Source: CAZTII01 sp964613305 (lineage in GTDB: Bacteria; Bacillota_I; Bacilli_A; Erysipelotrichales; Erysipelotrichaceae). Taken from it: DNA of 14,050 bases. The DNA lies in contig CAZTII010000050.1 of NCBI GenBank assembly GCA_964613305.1, positions 1 to 14,050 on the forward strand. Reading direction: 5' to 3'. Of this stretch, positions 1 through 8,069 are shown piece after piece (the stretch's first letter is position 1; each line of letters begins with the position of its first letter). The notes under the pieces are model-generated. The model worked only from the letters and a program-made list of their open reading frames with translations. It ran no database searches and was not told the origin of the DNA. A program made the translations under genes and the position numbers.

Positions 1-27
1 TTTTTTTCACCATTTTTTAATAAACTA

Positions 28-55
28 TTGAAATCATCCGAATAGGTGATAGAAT
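28..55 (+). promoter_or_regulatory. Predicted sigma-A type promoter for the large membrane protein gene
   Basis: A -35 element TTGAAA (28-33) and a -10 element TAGAAT (50-55) are separated by 16 nt. A TG dinucleotide at 47-48 makes it an extended -10. The predicted transcript start is near 62, giving a leader of about 38 nt before the preferred start codon at 100. The T-rich stretches at 1-7 and 13-18 may be the tail of an upstream transcript, but no hairpin is visible inside the window. The call rests on consensus matching only. Confidence 0.6.
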
Positions 56-89
56 CTACCATTAAATCGTTTACAATGTAAGTATCAAT

Positions 90-95
90 GAGGTG
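90..95 (+). promoter_or_regulatory. Shine-Dalgarno site that sets the start of the large gene at 100
   Basis: GAGGTG at 90-95 matches the core of the Bacillota anti-SD complement and sits just before the ATG at 100. The in-frame ATG at 88 has no comparable site upstream, and this SD lies inside its first codons. The start at 100 is therefore preferred. It also gives a cleaner signal peptide. Confidence 0.6.
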
Positions 96-99
96 GATT

Positions 100-3000
100 A
101 TGCGAATAGGAAGAAAAATTATTTTTTGTTTTGTCATGCTTTCACTTTGTACTACAACAGTCAAATCAACCACCAAGGAAGATCCAAGATGGGTTTTTGA
201 CCATGTTGAGTATTATCCTGATAGTAGCTATGAATATATCGGTGGAATAAAAGTGTATGTTGGTGATACTCTCGCTGCTGATAATAAAAAAGTAAAGAAT
301 ATATCTTTCGGTGATAATCAATTAACTATCACAGAAAACAGTAGAACACCAATAACGGAAGAATCAATCAATGTTTATTATGATTTGGTCGATTCTGGAA
401 CATCCGCGATGTTTCAATGGACGCCACTACCAACTGTTATTGGCATTAATCAAGAGGATTTCCCAATCGATGTTCAATACACTTATTTTCAATATGAGCG
501 CACGTATTTAAAAGGAAATCTAGTAAGAAACTCGGAAAATCCAATAGAAAAAATGGAACTAGTGTATGCTAGAGGTCTTTTTATTGACAATAGCTATAAA
601 CGTCAAGGTAATGAAGATGAAAATTTAATTCCATACACACCACCAGTGAGTCCATTAGTTCACTCCTTATATAAACCAGCTAAAATTTATTCGGGTAAAA
701 CGATAACCATCAATGTTATAACGAATTTTACTAGTTTCCCTCAAGAAGACAACCACCTTGTTATTCGTCTACACTTCGCTTATATCGGCAGTAATAGTAA
801 AAAAGGAGAGTCAGTACCAGTGACTGTTCTTTATCACTATCGTTTAGAAGGTGAAGAAAAAATTGTCGTTAATCAAGATGCAAGTAAAGTAGAAAATGAT
901 GAAAAAGAAAATAGTGTCGTCATTCCATTCTTCAATGATAATTCATCCAATAAAACAGATGACAATAATTACGAAACAGATAATGAACCTTACGATGAAA
1001 ATACTGATGAAAATGATATCGGTGTAGCGGCCGGTGTAGCTATTGGTGGGGTTATCGCTACAGCTTTAAGCAAAACACAAAAAAAGAAAAAAGAAAAAGA
1101 TAAAAAGAAAAGTACCTTTAAAATGGTCTTTACCAAGGATTTTGGTGATACTGTCTCAGGTGGTCAAGAAGTTAGTGTATTTGCCCGTATCATTGAAATA
1201 ACTAGTGATAATAAAACAATACAACGCGATGATTTAACTGAAAAAATTAAATTTGAAAGTGTTGAAAATTGTGAAATCGTAACAACGTCAATTGTAAAAC
1301 AATACAAAGGTGCTGTGATGAAGGCTTATTCAAAACTTGATTATTGTATCGTTAGTATCACGTTTAAACAAGATTTTTCTTCCATTACTAACAATATTAA
1401 ATTTAACGTATTAGGCGAACCAGAAATTATTATCCCACAAGAATTCTTAGCATTTATCGCTTGTGGCAAACAACAATTCGACTTACCATTGATATTAATT
1501 GGCATGGATGACAATTGCGATGTATCCTCAGCAATCATAAGTTCTAGCTTTGTATCCTCTACGTATCAAGATGAAGATGGTGTTTATTGGCTAAGAGTCA
1601 CTGAAAATGGAACTACTAAAGGTGTTGCCGGTGCCATTGAAAACTTCCCATGTGAAGTAACTGTAATCAGCAACGATAAAACATATCGAGAATCTATATC
1701 CATCTTACGTTATCATGAAGGTGTTCATTTAAAAATTGATCATTTAAATTGTTTCTATGTAAAATACAACCCAGATAAAGAAGCAATCCAAGAACCTGAA
1801 GATGGCAGAAAAAAAGTACAAGTAATGCCAGCATTAAATCGTATTACTGCCCTACTGTATACGTGGGATACAGAAACTGGTCAAATGCGAAATCCTGTTT
1901 GTGAGGATGTAGCCTTAGCCATTGAAGATATTCCTTGTGACACCATCTTTAAAGATGCGAAAGGCGAAAAAATAGAAAAACCATGTGAATATCTACAATT
2001 TAATTTTAGTTTTGATAAAGTCGAAGAACTCAATAACGAAATGGTATTTACGTGCTTTGCGACAAATGGTATTTTAGTTGCTCCAAATCGAGGAAAAGCT
2101 AAATTAAAGATTCAAGTTCGATGGAACAATAGAACATTTACTGATGAAAAAGAAGTACCATTACTATCTCAACCGTATCGAATTAAAACCAGTATTAGTG
2201 ACATTAATAAATATGAATTAGAAGATAAAAAGATGACAGAGAATTTAATGCGGATTCAACATCAAGTTCAAAATGTCGATAATTTCTATTCCTTACGACC
2301 TCTCTACTATAAAATTAATGTGATGTTAGAAGGATACCACATTGATTTTGGTTATTATTTACCAGACTATTATGGAATATTGTATCTATATTCACGATAT
2401 GTTACTGGAGAACTTGGTGATTATCAAACGGAATTTGATCAATCTTCCACAAGTCAAATGTTGTTGGACGCCACTCACTTAGCATTAACATCCTTTTCAA
2501 GTTCTGGCGTAGCCATAGCCCTTAGAATTGGCTGTGCTGTCCAAACTTTAGGAACTTCAGAAATATACTTTTTAGCCGTTCAATCACTAGGTTCAATGGT
2601 TGATTATGCTCATAAAGGTGGCAATAGCTATTTAGAAGCTGGCTTTATTGGCGCTAAAACAGCAATCGTAGAGTTAGCCTTAGGTTTTGCGATAGGAAAA
2701 GGGATTCGAGGTGGTATTCTAGCAACCAAAGGTATGTTTAAATCCGGTATTAGTGCTGGTTTAAAAAAAGCTGCAACAGAGCTTACTGAAGAAACGGTCG
2801 AAGAATTACTCACTAAAAGCAAACAATTGTTCACTACGGCAAATATGAGTCAGAGGATTTTATCTTCTAGTAAAACAATAACAAAGTGCTTAAAACAAGC
2901 AGAAAATACAATTGATGATTTAATTAGAACGACAAAATTAGCCAATGAAGATTCAATATCCGTATTAAAAGAAATGGCATATATTGAAGGTAGAAAACAA

Positions 3001-3996
3001 GGTTTAATTAAAGTAAATAATTTAGTCAATGCGATTAACGATCCAACAATGACAAAAGAACAACTTAAAAAAATTGTTTTATCGATTCAAATGGATAAAC
3101 ATGCATTACACCAATTAAAAGAAAGCAAAACAATGATTTCTGGAGCAGCAAGGGCAACATTTAACAACACAATGAATGAAATTTACGAAAAAGCAACAGA
3201 ATTAACACGAAGAAGATTAGCGAAACAATTAGGTGTTTCATTGGATGATGTTGTTTATGTAAGTGCTACAGGTAATGCCGCAAGTATTACTGGAACAGTT
3301 CCATTTGATAAAGACTTAACCTTCCGCGTGTTTAATAAGTTAACTGGTCAATTTGATGATATCGCTGAACATGTGGTCGCAAAAGAATACAATAAGTTCT
3401 TCTATCGCGTATCCGTTGGTAGAACTGCCGCTTCAGAACAGCTTGCGAGTAACTTTGCCAAATTAGCTGACCAATCCATCGTTGAAGCAACCGGAAAAGA
3501 ATCGTATGGCAAATGGCTTGACTTTCTACGTGTCGTAGATAAAGCACGACAGACCGAAGCATTTGATGATGTCGATAAAGTTATTTCTGCTGTAAAATAC
3601 AAAAGTAGACACTTCTTGGAAATGGCTAAATTAGGAGTCGAGGTAGGTGAGCAAGCATATAAAAAAGGAAACTTAAAACTTGCCACAGAAATCTTTGCCC
3701 GTAGTGAAGGTTTAGTTGAAGAAGGAATTCGTCAATCAACAAAACAATATCAACGAATTATTTTACCGCGAATGGAAGCGCGTTTAGTTAAAGGATTACC
3801 AGTAAATCAACAATTAATCGAAAAAATGACTATTCTTGAAAAAATTGGTTTAGGTACTGGTAGTATGGCTAAACACTCTGGTGGTTCTACTGGAATTACC
3901 GTAGAAAGAGCAAGAGTTATCTTACAACAGAGATTTAATACAACCATTGAAGATGTATTAGATGAAACAGGAAATTATATAGCCGAGATAAATTAA
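100..3996 (+). CDS. Large membrane protein of unknown function with Ig-like-looking beta-rich regions and a helical C-terminus
   Basis: I do not recognise a named function. The 1298-residue product starts with a signal-peptide-like segment (basic MRIGRKI, then a hydrophobic stretch, residues 6-16). A beta-rich region without any cysteine follows (about 24-265), then an acidic Asn/Asp/Glu linker (about 265-307), a Gly/Ala-rich putative membrane helix (308-324) and a lysine cluster (328-338). Residues about 340-700 look like tandem beta-sandwich repeats of Ig type, judged only from alternating strand patterns. Hydrophobic Gly/Ala-rich segments lie near 788-818 and 848-890. The rest is mostly helical and contains an FDKD motif (1069-1072). 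All 12 post-signal cysteines lie after the membrane helix. An alternative start at 88 would add four residues but lacks an SD. The gene has its own promoter and is convergent with ppk. The architecture resembles large uncharacterised Bacillota surface or secretion-associated proteins, but no homology could be checked. Confidence 0.85.
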   Translation: MRIGRKIIFCFVMLSLCTTTVKSTTKEDPRWVFDHVEYYPDSSYEYIGGIKVYVGDTLAADNKKVKNISFGDNQLTITENSRTPITEESINVYYDLVDSGTSAMFQWTPLPTVIGINQEDFPIDVQYTYFQYERTYLKGNLVRNSENPIEKMELVYARGLFIDNSYKRQGNEDENLIPYTPPVSPLVHSLYKPAKIYSGKTITINVITNFTSFPQEDNHLVIRLHFAYIGSNSKKGESVPVTVLYHYRLEGEEKIVVNQDASKVENDEKENSVVIPFFNDNSSNKTDDNNYETDNEPYDENTDENDIGVAAGVAIGGVIATALSKTQKKKKEKDKKKSTFKMVFTKDFGDTVSGGQEVSVFARIIEITSDNKTIQRDDLTEKIKFESVENCEIVTTSIVKQYKGAVMKAYSKLDYCIVSITFKQDFSSITNNIKFNVLGEPEIIIPQEFLAFIACGKQQFDLPLILIGMDDNCDVSSAIISSSFVSSTYQDEDGVYWLRVTENGTTKGVAGAIENFPCEVTVISNDKTYRESISILRYHEGVHLKIDHLNCFYVKYNPDKEAIQEPEDGRKKVQVMPALNRITALLYTWDTETGQMRNPVCEDVALAIEDIPCDTIFKDAKGEKIEKPCEYLQFNFSFDKVEELNNEMVFTCFATNGILVAPNRGKAKLKIQVRWNNRTFTDEKEVPLLSQPYRIKTSISDINKYELEDKKMTENLMRIQHQVQNVDNFYSLRPLYYKINVMLEGYHIDFGYYLPDYYGILYLYSRYVTGELGDYQTEFDQSSTSQMLLDATHLALTSFSSSGVAIALRIGCAVQTLGTSEIYFLAVQSLGSMVDYAHKGGNSYLEAGFIGAKTAIVELALGFAIGKGIRGGILATKGMFKSGISAGLKKAATELTEETVEELLTKSKQLFTTANMSQRILSSSKTITKCLKQAENTIDDLIRTTKLANEDSISVLKEMAYIEGRKQGLIKVNNLVNAINDPTMTKEQLKKIVLSIQMDKHALHQLKESKTMISGAARATFNNTMNEIYEKATELTRRRLAKQLGVSLDDVVYVSATGNAASITGTVPFDKDLTFRVFNKLTGQFDDIAEHVVAKEYNKFFYRVSVGRTAASEQLASNFAKLADQSIVEATGKESYGKWLDFLRVVDKARQTEAFDDVDKVISAVKYKSRHFLEMAKLGVEVGEQAYKKGNLKLATEIFARSEGLVEEGIRQSTKQYQRIILPRMEARLVKGLPVNQQLIEKMTILEKIGLGTGSMAKHSGGSTGITVERARVILQQRFNTTIEDVLDETGNYIAEIN

Positions 3997-4023
3997 AATC
4001 GTCAACATGTTGACGATTTTTTT
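3995..4023. terminator. Rho-independent terminator between convergent genes
   Basis: A perfect 26-nt palindrome (3995-4020, stem AAAATCGTCAA with a CATG centre) is followed by a run of T to 4023 on the plus strand. It begins in the TAA of the large gene and overlaps the stop codon of ppk on the other strand. On the plus strand it is a textbook terminator. On the minus strand the hairpin is followed by TTTT then AA, so it probably also stops ppk transcription, less strongly. Confidence 0.85.
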
Positions 4024-6076
4024 ATCCCATTCTTTGAAAGTAGCGTTTCATCTCTTGAAACCAACTTTCTTTTTTTACTACATATGGAAATTCCATGTTT
4101 TGTAAAGCATCGACACACGTATACACCGGTGTTTGTTGTACTGGTTTCAGCATTTTCCCTTGATTATTCACAATTCTAATTTTACGATTATCCGCTAAAC
4201 AACATTCAATTATGGATGCAATTTTCTTTTTATTGTCAATATCTTTAATTTCTATGGCAACTTCAACTCGTCGTTCGGTATTTCTTGTCATCCAATCCGC
4301 TGAAGAAATAATCGTTTTACCATAAATCATATCACCAAAGATAAAAATACGAGAATGTTCTAAATAGCGACCAACTAAACTCATTATTTTTATATTTTCC
4401 GTATAAGGAACTACTGAAGGTAATAAACATGTAATACCACGAATTAAACACGTTACTTGACATCCTGCGACCGATGCATCTTTCAATTTTTCCATAAGTT
4501 CAATATCAGTCATCGAATTCATCTTTAAAAAGATTCTACCATTACTGCCTTTTTCCGTTTCTTGTTCAATGTATTGAATCATCGTTTTCTTGAAATTGAT
4601 TGGCGCTACTAATAAAGGTTCATAATTTCCTAATTCATTAATTAATAAATCCTTAACTAATTGATCAGCTTTTTTACCAATCGAAGTATCACATGTAATT
4701 AATGCTAAATCCGTATATAAGCGACTTGTTTTCTCATTGAAATTACCAGTACCAATATATGTTATGTATTCATTATTACTTCGTTTAATAACACACAATT
4801 TAGAATGAACTTTTTTATCTTCTAATCCATAGAATATCGTACAGCCCGCGTCTTCCAATCGTTTTGATACTTCAATATTGTGTTCTTCATCAAAACGAGC
4901 TCGTAATTCAATTAAAACCGTTACCGCAATATTATTTTCAGAGGCTCGAATTAATGCTTCAATGATTTGAGAAGAACTTGCTACACGATACAACGTAATC
5001 GAAATCGATTGAACTAAACTATCATTACTCGCACAAAATAAAATATCGATAAATGGTTGCATTGATTCATATGGATACGACAATAACAATTCCTTTTTCT
5101 GTAAAGTATGGAAATACGTATCATCTTTAAAACGTATCAGTTCTTTTGAACGATAAAAAGGATAATTAGCCGTATTAATCATCTTTAAAGAAAATACTGA
5201 ATTTATATCTAATATGGAATCACTCATAAAAACACTATTTTTATCAATACTTAATCGTCGACACAATTCAGTTAATAAAACATCTTCCGTTGTTTTTAAC
5301 ACTTCTACACGTACAATCGGTTGTTTTTTACGATTGATAATTTGTTTTTTAATGGTAGCTCTAAAATCTTCATCTTCCAAATCTTTTTCATCTTGAGCTA
5401 AATCCGCATTTCTTGTAATTCTAAACACGACGTAATTTACTAATTCAAACCCTTTAAAAATAAATTTCAATTGTTCCAATAAAATATCAATCGTAAAAAA
5501 GTAATAACTGCCATTGGCAGGTAATTGCATGATTGTAGGACAATTGACTGGAATACTACAAACTCCATACCAAGTTTTATCCCCTTTTTTACAACTTACA
5601 AAAATAGATGTCGATTTATTTAATAAGTGAGGCCAAGGATGACGCTTATCTAAAATAATTGGTGAACATAAAGGAATGATTGTTGATTTTACCAGTCTTT
5701 TAGCTATTTTTAAGCGATCCTCGCTCATTTCTTTACTATAAAGAAAGTGAATGTCTTGCTTTTTAAAATCTTCCATTAAACGATTAAAAACCTCATCTTT
5801 ATATTGAAGAATTGGTTTCAACCATTTATTAATCATTTTTAATTGTTGATGATACGTCATATTACCACGTATATCCACATGTGTTGGATCAATCTTTTCA
5901 AAGTCAGTTAAACTACCTACTCGAACCATAAAAAATTCATCTAAGTTCGAATTAAAAATCGCAAGGAATTTAAAACGTTCTAATAATGGAACATCGATAT
6001 CATCAGCCTCTTCCAATACTCGCTGATTAAATTGTAACCAAGAATACTCACGATTTTGAAAGTAGGAATTACTCAT
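4022..6076 (-). CDS. ppk: Polyphosphate kinase, PPK1 family
   Basis: This cytoplasmic or membrane-associated enzyme reversibly transfers the gamma-phosphate of ATP onto polyphosphate chains. The 684-residue product matches the usual PPK1 length (E. coli about 688). The N-terminal domain carries the family signature SWLQFNQRVLEEADD, followed by LDEFFMVRVG. The C-terminal half has the two phospholipase D-like catalytic modules. The autophosphorylated histidine is expected to be H424 in KKVHSKL. A second histidine, H574 in YLEHSRIF, lies 150 residues later, close to the E. coli H435/H592 spacing. GTGNFNEKTSRLYTDLAL is another conserved PPK1 block. The start codon lies inside the 3' end of ppx (8-nt overlap), with GGGTG about seven bases upstream, so the two are probably translationally coupled. 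No Pho-box-like site was seen. Family assignment is firm. Confidence 0.97.
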   Translation of the reverse strand: MSNSYFQNREYSWLQFNQRVLEEADDIDVPLLERFKFLAIFNSNLDEFFMVRVGSLTDFEKIDPTHVDIRGNMTYHQQLKMINKWLKPILQYKDEVFNRLMEDFKKQDIHFLYSKEMSEDRLKIAKRLVKSTIIPLCSPIILDKRHPWPHLLNKSTSIFVSCKKGDKTWYGVCSIPVNCPTIMQLPANGSYYFFTIDILLEQLKFIFKGFELVNYVVFRITRNADLAQDEKDLEDEDFRATIKKQIINRKKQPIVRVEVLKTTEDVLLTELCRRLSIDKNSVFMSDSILDINSVFSLKMINTANYPFYRSKELIRFKDDTYFHTLQKKELLLSYPYESMQPFIDILFCASNDSLVQSISITLYRVASSSQIIEALIRASENNIAVTVLIELRARFDEEHNIEVSKRLEDAGCTIFYGLEDKKVHSKLCVIKRSNNEYITYIGTGNFNEKTSRLYTDLALITCDTSIGKKADQLVKDLLINELGNYEPLLVAPINFKKTMIQYIEQETEKGSNGRIFLKMNSMTDIELMEKLKDASVAGCQVTCLIRGITCLLPSVVPYTENIKIMSLVGRYLEHSRIFIFGDMIYGKTIISSADWMTRNTERRVEVAIEIKDIDNKKKIASIIECCLADNRKIRIVNNQGKMLKPVQQTPVYTCVDALQNMEFPYVVKKESWFQEMKRYFQRMG

Positions 6077-6950
6077 GGCTAAGCACCCAACGTAAATATC
6101 CTTCTCTTACACCATAATCGCTAGAAAATATCTTTTGACAATCAAAATGTTTTGTAATTGTTTTTAAAATAATTAAACCAACTGTAATCGTATGAATACG
6201 ATCTGGAGCCACTTTAATAATTTTACTAATGTATTCTTTTTCGTTTTTACGACGAAGTAAACGATTAATATCCGAACAACTAATGCTGTTTGATTTTTTA
6301 TCATAATGAATGGCTTGTTTTAATTTAAAGGCAGCACGAATACTACCACCAACACCACACACCTCATCACATTTAATATCCTCTTTAATTTTAATTCTGC
6401 GACATTGATTTTTTACTTCACTTTCAATGTTTTCCATTTCTTTTAACGTCGGTATTAAATTACTCACCCATTTATTATATAACGTTAATGAACCAACATT
6501 TAATGATGTCGCAAACTGTACCGCATAATCACGATAAAAAACTAGTTCCGTACTACCACCACCAATATCAATCAATAAACCGTCCTTTAAATCATACAAT
6601 TCTTTAGCGCCTAAATAAGCAAAATTAGCCTCTTCTTGACCACTTAATACATTAATTTCAAAACCTGTTTCTTCAAATACCTTACAAACAACTTCTTCTC
6701 TATTAGCACAATTTCTAAGTGAAGCAGTGGCAAAAACAATAACACGCTCGACATGAAGTCGTTCAATGGTCACTTTAAAATCACGTAAGATTTGAATTAA
6801 TTTATTAATTCCCTGTATTGATAAATTTGAATCTACTATATCTCCTGCTAATCCAGCAACTTGTTTTTTATTAATTACTGGTGTTAAAGGTTGAATCGTG
6901 TAAAACGAACAACGAATACTATTGGCTCCTATATCAATTACCGCAATCAT
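6069..6950 (-). CDS. ppx: Exopolyphosphatase, short Ppx/GppA family
   Basis: It hydrolyses terminal phosphate from polyphosphate, and some family members also act on pppGpp. The 293-residue product belongs to the short two-domain class built on the ASKHA/actin-like fold and lacks the C-terminal helical domains of E. coli PPX (about 513 residues). Visible motifs are phosphate loop 1 (DIGANSIR, residues 5-12), FATASLRN, the SGQEEANF block with E106/E107 matching the catalytic glutamate region, phosphate loop 2 (DIGGGSTE from D128), and GVGGSIRAAF. The ATG at 6950 is preferred over one 14 codons upstream because AAGGGGG sits at proper distance and the protein then begins MIAVIDIGANS, as family members do. 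The gene directly precedes and overlaps ppk, so synthesis and breakdown of polyphosphate are made from one mRNA. PolyP versus pppGpp preference cannot be told from sequence. Confidence 0.93.
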   Translation of the reverse strand: MIAVIDIGANSIRCSFYTIQPLTPVINKKQVAGLAGDIVDSNLSIQGINKLIQILRDFKVTIERLHVERVIVFATASLRNCANREEVVCKVFEETGFEINVLSGQEEANFAYLGAKELYDLKDGLLIDIGGGSTELVFYRDYAVQFATSLNVGSLTLYNKWVSNLIPTLKEMENIESEVKNQCRRIKIKEDIKCDEVCGVGGSIRAAFKLKQAIHYDKKSNSISCSDINRLLRRKNEKEYISKIIKVAPDRIHTITVGLIILKTITKHFDCQKIFSSDYGVREGYLRWVLSHE

Positions 6951-7032
6951 AATAGCCCCCTTCTTTATTGTCTTATTATCTAAAGAAAGCATTAAAATGA
7001 TGTGTTAATCACGTTAAAACTACGTAAAATAT
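6951..7032 (-). other. Short gap between the SAF-domain gene and ppx
   Basis: These 82 bases hold the ppx Shine-Dalgarno site (AAGGGGG near 6955-6961). A possible minus-strand -10 (GATAAT, inside TTTAGATAATAAG) has no convincing -35 at the right distance. No terminator hairpin is evident after the SAF-domain gene. ppx-ppk may have a weak promoter here or be read through from upstream. Confidence 0.4.
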
Positions 7033-7728
7033 TTATTCAACTAATAGCGATTTAACAAGCTCACTTTCTTTGTTCAACGTTGCCTCTTCTGTACTAGTAT
7101 ACGTATCATATGGTACAACAACTTCTAACACACCAACTTTACTAGCCATCATCAATACATTTACATCCTCTTTATCCACCGCAATCGTTACCAAATAAGG
7201 GATTCTCGTACTATTTTTATCCGTCATTTCATATCCTTTACGATCTTTTATAGAAAGAATTCGAACATGTTCAAACAACGTATCAAGCTGAGGGTTACTA
7301 CCACGAACATTTACACTCAGAACAAGATCAATTTTTTGATGAACCGCAATGGATGCAACATTCATATGTAATTTATCTGCTTCAAGAGAAATAGCTACTT
7401 GATTTTCAAACAACTGTAGTGATGCATAATCCATTGTCGTCTCTAATGTTTCTACAACACTTTTAAAAAATGGTGTGTTTTTAGGAATCATTCCTTGAAT
7501 ACTAACAACTTTATTAAGAATACTACTCTCATCCACTACATAATCATCACTCACCAATTCCTTAGGGATAAGTCGTTTCGATACATGTTCCTTCTTAATG
7601 ATTGTTCTAGGCAATATATCACAACTTGCAACAATCACCTCCACACAATCTAACCGTTTTTCAATCACATAATTAAAACAAAAATAATTGATACAAACAA
7701 TAACGATAACAATCAACATTCTTTTCAT
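7033..7728 (-). CDS. CpaB-like SAF-domain membrane-anchored protein
   Basis: The 231-residue product has a short basic N-terminus and one membrane helix (about residues 3-20), likely an uncleaved signal anchor. A SAF domain follows (about 29-95; core VIVASCDILPRTIIKKEHV, then VSIQGMIPKNTPF), then a CpaB/RcpC-type beta-rich domain (about 100-205) and a charged tail. In Flp/Tad pilus systems CpaB acts outside the membrane in assembly or secretin support. In Gram-positive bacteria its role is less clear. No ATPase, TadB/C, prepilin or peptidase gene is nearby, so this is an orphan here. The start at 7728 is chosen because GGAGGG lies immediately upstream. The alternative ATG at 7740 (MEGTM) would consume that SD. 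The gene sits between the rnf terminator and ppx. SAF domains also occur in unrelated enzymes, but the helix plus the two-domain layout favours CpaB. Confidence 0.75.
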   Translation of the reverse strand: MKRMLIVIVIVCINYFCFNYVIEKRLDCVEVIVASCDILPRTIIKKEHVSKRLIPKELVSDDYVVDESSILNKVVSIQGMIPKNTPFFKSVVETLETTMDYASLQLFENQVAISLEADKLHMNVASIAVHQKIDLVLSVNVRGSNPQLDTLFEHVRILSIKDRKGYEMTDKNSTRIPYLVTIAVDKEDVNVLMMASKVGVLEVVVPYDTYTSTEEATLNKESELVKSLLVE

Positions 7729-7732
7729 AGTA

Positions 7733-7738
7733 CCCTCC
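7733..7738 (-). promoter_or_regulatory. Shine-Dalgarno site that sets the start of the SAF-domain gene
   Basis: GGAGGG on the minus strand ends four bases before the ATG at 7728. It overlaps the codons after the in-frame ATG at 7740, so the downstream start is favoured. Confidence 0.55.
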
Positions 7739-7770
7739 ATTAATTATTACCGTCATTCTTCATTTTTCCT

Positions 7771-7797
7771 AAAAAAAAGAGAGTTTTTAACCTCTCC
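7771..7797 (-). terminator. Rho-independent terminator of the rnf operon
   Basis: On the minus strand GAGAG and CTCTC (stem arms at 7792-7796 and 7779-7783) enclose a short A-rich loop and are followed by eight consecutive T. The stem starts directly after the rnfB TAG stop. This fixes the natural end of the operon and argues that the short rnfB is complete. Confidence 0.85.
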
Positions 7798-8069
7798 TAA
7801 GCATGTGCTTTCATGTATTCTTCAATTTTAGCACGTTGTTCCGGTTTACAAGGTTTACAATGAGTAGGCTCTGCCCCCTCATTAACAATCGCATCCGCAA
7901 AACCTGAACACCCTGGAAAACCACAACCACCACAATTGTATCCCGGTAAAAGTGCCGTTACATCTTCTACTCGTGAATCTGGTTCAACATAGAAAAATTT
8001 TCCCGCAATTCCTAATAACACACCTAAAGCTCCACCTACGATGATCATCATGATCGTTGCTTGTATCAT
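7797..8069 (-). CDS. rnfB: RnfB, short form: membrane anchor plus a single [4Fe-4S] domain
   Basis: RnfB normally takes electrons from ferredoxin on the cytoplasmic side of the Rnf complex. This 90-residue product has the N-terminal helix (about 3-22) and the characteristic [4Fe-4S] domain: LLPGYNCGGCGFPGC with C46, C49, C54 and C71 in the family spacing C-x2-C-x4-C-x16-C, plus an extra C74. It ends at residue 90. Usual RnfB proteins continue with one or more 2[4Fe-4S] ferredoxin domains and are roughly 180-330 residues long, and these are absent here. A terminator abuts the stop codon and no ferredoxin-like remnant follows, so this is a short gene rather than a frameshifted one. The start has AAAGGAG upstream and overlaps the preceding gene by 4 nt (ATGA). 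Family assignment is secure from the domain and its operon position; the shortening is notable. Confidence 0.9.
   Translation of the reverse strand: MIQATIMMIIVGGALGVLLGIAGKFFYVEPDSRVEDVTALLPGYNCGGCGFPGCSGFADAIVNEGAEPTHCKPCKPEQRAKIEEYMKAHA

Noticed and set aside
100..170. Lipoprotein signal in the large protein (LSLC)
   Set aside because: The residue before the cysteine is Leu rather than Gly, Ala or Ser, so the lipobox is not met; an ordinary signal peptide is more likely.
3332..3686. Open frames on the minus strand inside the large gene (also at 1341-1538 and 2628-2834)
   Set aside because: They lie antisense to a long, well-supported frame, have no SD or recognisable domain, and have compositions expected of shadow frames.
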